Positions 6,057 through 11,486 of a stretch of 11,486 bases of DNA are shown piece after piece. The position numbers were made by a program, and so were the translations under genes. The notes beneath the pieces were generated by a model that did not search any database, was not told the DNA's origin, and was given only the letters and a program-made list of their open reading frames with translations. Numbering within the stretch: position 1 is the stretch's first letter; every line of letters starts with the position of its first letter. Where the stretch lies: NCBI GenBank assembly GCA_946061355.1, contig CAMGRE010000067.1:1-11486 (forward strand), read 5' to 3'. Source of the stretch: an uncultured bacterium (lineage in GTDB: Bacteria > Bacillota > Clostridia > Lachnospirales > Lachnospiraceae).

Positions 6057-6650
6057 TTATCTGTTCTCCGCGAGGAATCCATCCAACAATGCATAGATTT
6101 CCTCTCTGCCCTGCTTCGTCTCCGCAGAGAAAGGAATGATCGTTGTATCCTTACCGGCGTCCAAACCTTCTCTGACTTCCTTCAGCTGTTTTTGCAGCTG
6201 GCTTCTCTTGATCTTGTCTAGCTTGGTGGCAATCACGATCGGCTGATATCCCTGATGGAGAATCCAGTCATACATATTCCGGTCATTCTCGCCCGGTCTG
6301 TGACGGATATCCACCAGCAAAAAAACCGCCTTAAGCTGCTTAGATGTCCGCAGATACCGCTCAACCATCCTGCCCCACTGTTCCTTGGTCTCCTGCGAAA
6401 CCTTCGCATAGCCGTAGCCCGGCAGATCAACAAAATACAGTTCGTCATTGATATTATAGTAGTTGATCGTCTGGGTCTTGCCCGGCTGGGCGCTGGTTCT
6501 TGCCAATGATTTGCGGTTCATCAGCGCATTGATCAGCGAAGATTTCCCGACATTACTCTTGCCGGCAAACGCCACCTCGATTTTCTGATTGTCCGGCAGT
6601 TTGCTCGTGATGCCGCAAACCGTTTCCAGACTGACATTTCTAATGATCAT
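6057..6650 (-). CDS. ysxC: Ribosome biogenesis GTP-binding protein YsxC/YihA/EngB
   Basis: An essential TrmE-Era-EngA-EngB-family GTPase that acts late in 50S subunit assembly. The protein has 197 residues, normal for the family, and all G motifs are present: G1 GKSNVGKSS (30-38), G2 region TSAQPGKTQTIN (52-63), G3 DLPGYG (75-80), G4 TKLD (142-145) and a G5-like PFSAETKQG near 173. The ATG at 6650 overlaps the lon stop codon (ATGA), and AAGGA sits 8 bases upstream, so the two genes are coupled. The position directly after lon is conserved in many Firmicutes. Confidence 0.97.
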   Translation of the reverse strand: MIIRNVSLETVCGITSKLPDNQKIEVAFAGKSNVGKSSLINALMNRKSLARTSAQPGKTQTINYYNINDELYFVDLPGYGYAKVSQETKEQWGRMVERYLRTSKQLKAVFLLVDIRHRPGENDRNMYDWILHQGYQPIVIATKLDKIKRSQLQKQLKEVREGLDAGKDTTIIPFSAETKQGREEIYALLDGFLAENR

Positions 6651-8971
6651 TCGTCGCTTCCTTTCACGAGAGCATGGTCGAGCACCTCTTCCATACTCTT
6701 CACATATACGATCTCCAGACCGGATTTGATCTCCTTCGAGATCTCCTCCACATCCTTCTCATTCTCCGCCGGAACCAGGATCTTTTTGATCCCCGCCGTC
6801 TTGGCAGCCAGCATTTTCTCCTTCAGTCCGCCGATCGGAAGCACCCTGCCGCGCAGAGTGACTTCACCGGTCATTGCAATCGATGCATATACCGGGATCT
6901 TCGTGAGTGCCGACAGGACTGCCGTCGCCATCGTGATCCCTGCGCTGGGACCGTCTTTGGGCACTGCACCCTCCGGGATATGAATATGAAAGTCATTCTT
7001 TTTGAAGGCATCCATGGAAATCTTATACTTCTTTGCAACAGAGCGGATATAACTGATGCCCGTAAGAGCAGATTCCTTCATCACATCTCCCATTTGACCC
7101 GTCAGGTCAATCTCTCCCTTGCCCGGCATCACATTGACTTCGATCTCCAGGGTGTCGCCGCCGACACTGGTCCATGCCAGTCCCCGTACGATCCCGACCT
7201 CGTCGCTGTCATTGATCTTATCCTGATGATACCGCACCTTGCCCAGATATTTTGTCAAATTCTGTCTGCTGACATGAATTGTTTCTTTGCCATCCTGTAA
7301 GATCTCCCTTGCGGCTTTCCTGCAGATCTGCCCGATCTTGCGCTCCAGTTCCCTCACGCCCGCCTCTCTCGTATAGCCGTCTATAATCATGCGGATTGCA
7401 TTGTCCGACATAGTCAGTTTCTCATTTGTGAGGCCATTCTTCTCAAGCTGCTTTCCCACGAGATGTTCCGTGGCAATATGGAACTTCTCGTTTGCCGTAT
7501 AGCTCGTCACTTCGATGATCTCCATGCGGTCAAGCAACGGTCTCGGAATCGTGGATGTCGTATTGGCAGTCGCCAGGAACAGTACCTCCGACAGGTCGAT
7601 CGGGATCTCCACATAATGATCCCGGAAACGCTCGTTCTGCTCGCCGTCCAACACTTCAAGAAGTGCGGAAGCGGTATCCCCTCTCTGGTCATTTCCGACT
7701 TTATCGATCTCATCGAGCAGCATCAGCGGATTCTTCACGCCTGCCTGACGCAGTCCCGCAGCGATCCTGCCCGCCATCGCGCCCACATATGTCCTCCTGT
7801 GTCCGCGGATCTCCGCCTCATCGCGCACGCCGCCGAGGCAGATCCGGATATATTTCTTGTTGAGTGCTTTTGCCACGCTCTTCGCGATGGAAGTCTTGCC
7901 TGTTCCGGGCGGTCCCACCAGACAGAGAATCGGGCTGTCGCCCCGTTTGGTCAACGTCCTCACCGCCAGGAATTCCAGAATACGCTCCTTCACCTGTTCC
8001 AGTCCGTAATGCTCCTTCTCCAGCAGTTCCTCCGCCTGCGTGATGTCCGTATTGTCCTTTGACATCTTATCCCAGGGAAGTTCGAGCAGCGTCTCGATAT
8101 ATCCGCGCTGGACGGCGCTCTCCGAACTGTTAACGCCGATCCCCTTGAAGCGGGAGATCTCTTTTGCGATCTTTTCCTTCACTTCCTTAGACGCTTTGAG
8201 TTTCTTCAGATCCTGTTCAAACTGCTCCGCGTCCGAGACCGTATTTTCTTCCCCGAGTTCTTCCCGTATAAAGTGAAGCTGCTCCCTGAGCAGGTATTCC
8301 TTCTGGTTCTTCTCCACGCGCGACTTAATCTTCTCCGTGAGTTCTCCGCGCACTCTTGCAACCTCGGTCTCATTGACCAGAATTTGGCAGAGTACCATGA
8401 ACCGTTCCGCCAGATCCGCCTGCTCCAGCACCTTCTGCTTATGGAGATAATCGACCGGAAGATTTCCTGCGATCTCATCAATCAGCGGTTCCAGGCGGTT
8501 CATTTCCTGAACACGGGACTGTAAACTCTTGCCGACTCTGGGATAGCATTTGGCGTACGCCTCAAACAGCATGCGGATTTCCCGCACCATCGCTTCCTCT
8601 TCCATCGCATCCGTCACAGGAACTGTCTGCAGTTCCTCCATATCCGCCGCGAGGAATTCTTCCACTTCTTCCGCGAACTCCTTCAACACGGCGCGTTCTT
8701 TTCCCTCAACGAGCACCCGGACAATGTCATTGGGCATCTTGGTGATCTGACGGATCACAGCCATCGTCCCGACCGCAAACACCTGGTCTTTGTCGGGGAT
8801 CTCCACATTCATATCCTTCTGTGTCAGCAGAAGAACCATCTGATCCTCCATCATTGCCTGTTCCACTGCCACGATCGATTTCTTCCTGCTCAGGTCAAAA
8901 TGTATGATCATCCCGGGCAGCACCGTCAGTCCGCGCAGCGCCACCGCCGGAATTCTTCTTGCTCCTTCCAT
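6647..8971 (-). CDS. lon: ATP-dependent protease Lon (LonA type)
   Basis: A cytoplasmic ATP-dependent serine protease of 774 residues. The N-terminal substrate-binding domain starts RRIPAVALRGLTVLPGMIIHF (5-25), followed by a long coiled region near 200-275. The AAA+ module has Walker A GPPGTGKT (353-360) and Walker B LMLLDEIDK (416-424). The C-terminal protease domain has Ser676 in KDGPSAG and Lys719 in GGLKEK, the Lon Ser-Lys dyad. The ATG at 8971 is chosen because AAGGAG precedes it by 10 bases and the LonA consensus begins here. An in-frame start at 9079 would run back into clpX and add 36 residues with no Lon similarity. The gene overlaps ysxC by 4 bases. No separate lonB is present between clpX and lon, unlike in many Clostridia. 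Confidence 0.97.
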   Translation of the reverse strand: MEGARRIPAVALRGLTVLPGMIIHFDLSRKKSIVAVEQAMMEDQMVLLLTQKDMNVEIPDKDQVFAVGTMAVIRQITKMPNDIVRVLVEGKERAVLKEFAEEVEEFLAADMEELQTVPVTDAMEEEAMVREIRMLFEAYAKCYPRVGKSLQSRVQEMNRLEPLIDEIAGNLPVDYLHKQKVLEQADLAERFMVLCQILVNETEVARVRGELTEKIKSRVEKNQKEYLLREQLHFIREELGEENTVSDAEQFEQDLKKLKASKEVKEKIAKEISRFKGIGVNSSESAVQRGYIETLLELPWDKMSKDNTDITQAEELLEKEHYGLEQVKERILEFLAVRTLTKRGDSPILCLVGPPGTGKTSIAKSVAKALNKKYIRICLGGVRDEAEIRGHRRTYVGAMAGRIAAGLRQAGVKNPLMLLDEIDKVGNDQRGDTASALLEVLDGEQNERFRDHYVEIPIDLSEVLFLATANTTSTIPRPLLDRMEIIEVTSYTANEKFHIATEHLVGKQLEKNGLTNEKLTMSDNAIRMIIDGYTREAGVRELERKIGQICRKAAREILQDGKETIHVSRQNLTKYLGKVRYHQDKINDSDEVGIVRGLAWTSVGGDTLEIEVNVMPGKGEIDLTGQMGDVMKESALTGISYIRSVAKKYKISMDAFKKNDFHIHIPEGAVPKDGPSAGITMATAVLSALTKIPVYASIAMTGEVTLRGRVLPIGGLKEKMLAAKTAGIKKILVPAENEKDVEEISKEIKSGLEIVYVKSMEEVLDHALVKGSDE

Positions 8972-8981
8972 AATAAGTTCT

Positions 8982-8987
8982 CTCCTT
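8982..8987 (-). promoter_or_regulatory. Ribosome binding site deciding the lon start
   Basis: AAGGAG, 10 bases before the ATG at 8971. It supports the 774-residue product over the longer frame that enters clpX. Confidence 0.7.
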
Positions 8988-9000
8988 GTATCTGTGCAAA

Positions 9001-9031
9001 GAAGCACCTGCCTGTATACAAGCGGTGCTTC
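9001..9031. repeat. Long hairpin in the clpX-lon gap
   Basis: GAAGCACC (9001-9008) pairs with GGTGCTTC (9024-9031), and inside it GCCTGT pairs with ACAAGC with one wobble and one bulged base. The result is an almost continuous 14-bp stem with a very tight loop. On the minus strand it is followed only by UUUG, so at most it is a weak terminator. It may lower lon expression relative to clpX or mark a processing site. It lies 14 bases past the clpX stop and 30 bases before the lon start. Confidence 0.6.
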
Positions 9032-9044
9032 CTTCTGTTTTTCT

Positions 9045-10301
9045 CTATCTGGCTTTTTTTGCCTCTTCCCGATGTACAACTAACGGTTCACTGGCATTTT
9101 CTATCGTATCCTCTGTGATAATGCACTGCTCGATCGTATCGTCCGACGGGATACGGTACATCACATCCATGAGCGCACTCTCCATGATGGAGCGCAGTCC
9201 TCTCGCACCGGTCTTTCTCTCCAGCGCCTTTCTGGCGATCGCCACGATCGCATCATCCTCGAAGGTCAGCTTCACGTGGTCAAACTCAAACAGACGCTGA
9301 TACTGCTTGATCAATGCGTTCTTCGGCTCCTTGAGGATCCGCACAAGCGCCTCCTCATCCAGCCCTTCCAGTGACACATTGATCGGCACCCTGCCCACAA
9401 ACTCGGGGATCAGGCCGAATTTCACCAGATCCTGCGGTGTCACCTCTCCGAGTATCTCACCGATCTCCTTTGTCGAACGGTCAGCGATCTTTGCATTAAA
9501 CCCGATGATCTTGCGGTTCAGTCTGTCCTCCACGATCTTATCCAGACCGTCAAAGGCACCGCCGCAGATAAACAGGATGTTTGTCGTGTCGATCTGCAGA
9601 AGCTCCTGATGCGGATGCTTCCTGCCACCCTGGGGCGGCACGCTTGCAACCGTTCCCTCTATGATCTTGAGGAGTGCCTGCTGCACGCCCTCCCCCGAGA
9701 CATCTCTGGTAATGGATACGTTCTCACTCTTTTTGGTAATCTTGTCAATCTCATCGATATAGATCATGCCGTACTGGGCTTTCTCGATATCGTAATCCGC
9801 CGCCTGAATCAGTTTCAGGAGAATGTTCTCCACATCCTCGCCTACATAGCCTGCCTCTGTGAGCGTCGTAGCGTCCGCAATGGCAAACGGTACATTAATG
9901 ATCTTGGCCAGCGTCTGTGCGAGATATGTCTTGCCGGACCCGGTCGGTCCGATCATAATGATATTACTTTTCTGCAATTCCACATCATTCGGAGTCTTCG
10001 GCGCCATCACACGTTTGTAGTGATTGTACACCGCCACGGACAGCACCTTTTTTGCCTCTTCCTGACCGATCACATAATCGTCCAGAAACTCCTTGATCTC
10101 AACAGGCTTCAGCAGATTGATGTCCATGGACTCCTCTGCTGTTTCTTCCTCGTACTCATCTTCCATGATCTCTGAGCAGATATCAATACATTCGTCACAG
10201 ATATATACGCCTGCCGGACCGGCGATCAGCTTCCTGACCTGATCCTGTGGTTTATTGCAAAAAGAACATCTCACCTTGTCGTCGGAATTTTTTCCTGCCA
10301 T
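9045..10301 (-). CDS. clpX: ATP-dependent Clp protease ATPase subunit ClpX
   Basis: A hexameric AAA+ unfoldase that feeds substrates to ClpP. The protein has 418 residues. The N-terminal zinc-binding domain has Cys12, Cys15, Cys35 and Cys38. An acidic linker (about 44-60) follows. The AAA+ core has Walker A GPTGSGKT (118-125), the pore loop GYVGED (151-156), Walker B MIYIDE (179-184) and the RKH loop (227-229). The IGF tripeptide that docks on ClpP is at 266-268, and the sensor-2 region GARGLRS is near 365. All parts needed for ClpP partnership are intact. The ATG at 10301 has a modest AGGA 7 bases upstream. An in-frame GTG at 10331 would overlap clpP and precedes the conserved ClpX N-terminus, so it was rejected. 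The gap to clpP is 19 bases. Confidence 0.98.
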   Translation of the reverse strand: MAGKNSDDKVRCSFCNKPQDQVRKLIAGPAGVYICDECIDICSEIMEDEYEEETAEESMDINLLKPVEIKEFLDDYVIGQEEAKKVLSVAVYNHYKRVMAPKTPNDVELQKSNIIMIGPTGSGKTYLAQTLAKIINVPFAIADATTLTEAGYVGEDVENILLKLIQAADYDIEKAQYGMIYIDEIDKITKKSENVSITRDVSGEGVQQALLKIIEGTVASVPPQGGRKHPHQELLQIDTTNILFICGGAFDGLDKIVEDRLNRKIIGFNAKIADRSTKEIGEILGEVTPQDLVKFGLIPEFVGRVPINVSLEGLDEEALVRILKEPKNALIKQYQRLFEFDHVKLTFEDDAIVAIARKALERKTGARGLRSIMESALMDVMYRIPSDDTIEQCIITEDTIENASEPLVVHREEAKKAR

Positions 10302-10320
10302 GCTATTGTCCTGTTCCCTT

Positions 10321-10917
10321 CTATTCCGCACTTTCTGTCCTGAATGTGATCACCTTGTCGATCAGCCCGTACTCTTTGGCTTCCTCGGCTGTCTTCCAGT
10401 TGTCACGCTCGGTATCCGCGCAGATCACATCATAGGGCTTGCCTGTATTCTCCGCAAGCATTCTGTTTAATTTTTCCTTCGTCTGCAAAATATGCTTTGC
10501 CGCAATCTCAATCTCGGTCGCCTGACCCTGTGTACCGCCGAGAGGCTGATGGATCATGATCTCAGCATTCGGAAGCGCACTTCTCTTACCCTTTGCGCCG
10601 CCTGCCAACAGGAAAGCGCCCATGCTGGCTGCCATTCCGATACAGATTGTAGCCACATCACACTTGATATACTGCATTGTGTCATAAATTGCCATGCCTG
10701 CCGTCACACTGCCGCCCGGGCTGTTGATATACAACTGGATATCCTTCTCGGGATCCTCCGCCTCCAGAAACAGTAACTGTGCCACTACAATGCTGGCTGT
10801 CGTCTCATTGACTTCCTCACCCAGAAAGATGATTCTGTCTTTTAAAAGTCTTGAATAAATATCGTAAGAGCGTTCGCCCCTGCTAGTTTGTTCAATGACA
10901 TAAGGAACTAAACTCAT
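10321..10917 (-). CDS. clpP: ATP-dependent Clp protease proteolytic subunit ClpP
   Basis: A self-compartmentalised serine protease that forms a double heptamer. The protein has 198 residues. The catalytic triad is Ser98 (GMAASMGA), His123 (MIHQP) and Asp172 (ERDN). The N-terminus SLVPYVIEQTSRGERSYDIY begins close to the mature ClpP end, so there is little or no propeptide. A strong AAGGAGG (10925-10931) lies 7 bases before the ATG at 10917. The gene follows tig by 21 bases and precedes clpX, so protease and unfoldase would be made from one message. No CtsR or CIRCE operator is visible within the window; any such control would lie upstream of tig. Confidence 0.98.
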   Translation of the reverse strand: MSLVPYVIEQTSRGERSYDIYSRLLKDRIIFLGEEVNETTASIVVAQLLFLEAEDPEKDIQLYINSPGGSVTAGMAIYDTMQYIKCDVATICIGMAASMGAFLLAGGAKGKRSALPNAEIMIHQPLGGTQGQATEIEIAAKHILQTKEKLNRMLAENTGKPYDVICADTERDNWKTAEEAKEYGLIDKVITFRTESAE

Positions 10918-10938
10918 ATATATGCCTCCTTGACGAAT

Positions 10939-11486
10939 TTATTTCTCTTTTGCCTCATTTACCACAAACTCAACGGCTTTTGTGATCGCAAGATCTTCCT
11001 TGATCTGCCCGATCGCCTTCTCATTGTCACCGAGCATCTCTTTTACCTTGTCTACTTCCATATTGTAGACTTCGCCCATTCTCTTTAACTCTTCCTCATA
11101 GTCCTCATCGGAAGCCTGAATGTTCTCTGCCGCAACGATCGCCTCAAGCACCAGTCTGGACTTGATCTTTCTCTCTGCCTGCGGCTTCACCTGCTCTAAC
11201 ATCTTATCAGCGTCAAGGCCTGTGAACTGGAAGTACTGCTCCAGGGAAAGACCCTGCATCTGCAGTCTCTGTGCAAAGTCCTGAACGATCTGTCTCTGCT
11301 GTGTCTCAAGCATCGCATCCGGAATGTCCATGGATGCGTCAGCAATGATCGCATCGATGACTGCCTCTTCCTTTGCGTTCTTAGCGTCCTTTTCCTTCTT
11401 CTCTGTCAGTTTTGCCTTAATGTCGGCTTTGTACTCATCCAGTGTATCGAACTCGGAAACCTCGCTCGCGAACTCGTCATCCAGCT
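10939..11486 (-). CDS. tig: Trigger factor, C-terminal part (runs off right edge)
   Basis: The frame is open from the window edge to the TAA at 10939, giving 181 residues. The first visible residues, LDDEFASEVSEFDTLDEYKADI, match the beginning of the trigger factor C-terminal chaperone domain, and the rest is the helical, charged arm region ending NEAKEK. Trigger factor is the ribosome-bound chaperone that meets nascent chains at the exit tunnel. The ribosome-binding and prolyl isomerase domains should lie outside the window. An internal ATG at 11331 is not the real start, because conserved domain sequence continues in frame upstream of it. The order tig-clpP-clpX is standard for Firmicutes, and the operon promoter should be upstream of tig. 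Confidence 0.95.
   Translation of the reverse strand, partial: LDDEFASEVSEFDTLDEYKADIKAKLTEKKEKDAKNAKEEAVIDAIIADASMDIPDAMLETQQRQIVQDFAQRLQMQGLSLEQYFQFTGLDADKMLEQVKPQAERKIKSRLVLEAIVAAENIQASDEDYEEELKRMGEVYNMEVDKVKEMLGDNEKAIGQIKEDLAITKAVEFVVNEAKEK

Noticed and set aside
8972..9079. 36-residue N-terminal extension of Lon
   Set aside because: It overlaps the clpX end and the hairpin, has no Lon similarity, and a good ribosome binding site supports the ATG at 8971.
10302..10331. GTG start extending ClpX into clpP
   Set aside because: The ClpX zinc-binding domain begins at its normal distance from the ATG at 10301, and the extension adds no conserved residues.
10918..10938. CtsR or CIRCE-type heat-shock operator before clpP
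   Set aside because: The gap is only 21 bases and contains just the ribosome binding site; no tandem GGTCAAA-like or CIRCE repeat is present.

Overview
This window reads as housekeeping chromosome from a Gram-positive Firmicute, most likely a Lachnospiraceae-type Clostridia. The basis is the gene order tig-clpP-clpX-lon-ysxC, the strong AGGAGG-type ribosome binding sites, the close spacing and overlaps of genes, the roughly even GC content, and a YtvI-like membrane protein and a VanZ-like protein typical of that group. I cannot name a genus. Every supportable gene lies on the minus strand, so transcription runs from high to low coordinates.

Region 1 (11486 down to about 3669) is a tight protein quality-control and RNA/ribosome maturation cluster: the C-terminal part of trigger factor (tig), clpP, clpX, lon, the ribosome-assembly GTPase ysxC, an AI-2E/YtvI-family membrane protein, the tRNA pseudouridine synthase truA, and a VanZ-like membrane protein. 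Junctions are 4-base overlaps, 1-base overlaps or gaps of about 20 bases. The exception is a 73-base gap between clpX and lon that holds a strong hairpin.

Region 2 (about 3682 to 2985) starts with a good sigma-A-type promoter lying across the vanZ stop codon. It drives two small translationally coupled genes of unknown function.

Region 3 (2984 to 2724) is a 260-base non-coding leader and the most informative part of the window. It carries what I read as a yybP-ykoY family Mn2+ riboswitch. The 3' strand of its closing helix is shared with an intrinsic terminator, and a P-type ATPase of the Ca2+/Mn2+ class follows. The layout predicts Mn2+-dependent antitermination of a cation exporter.

Region 4 (2723 to 1) is the P-type ATPase followed, 22 bases later, by the start of an AT-rich, unidentified gene that runs off the window.

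No mobile element, CRISPR array, tRNA or rRNA was seen. The most interesting content is the metal-sensing leader and its ATPase; the rest is mostly conserved core genome with some unexplained small genes and inverted repeats.
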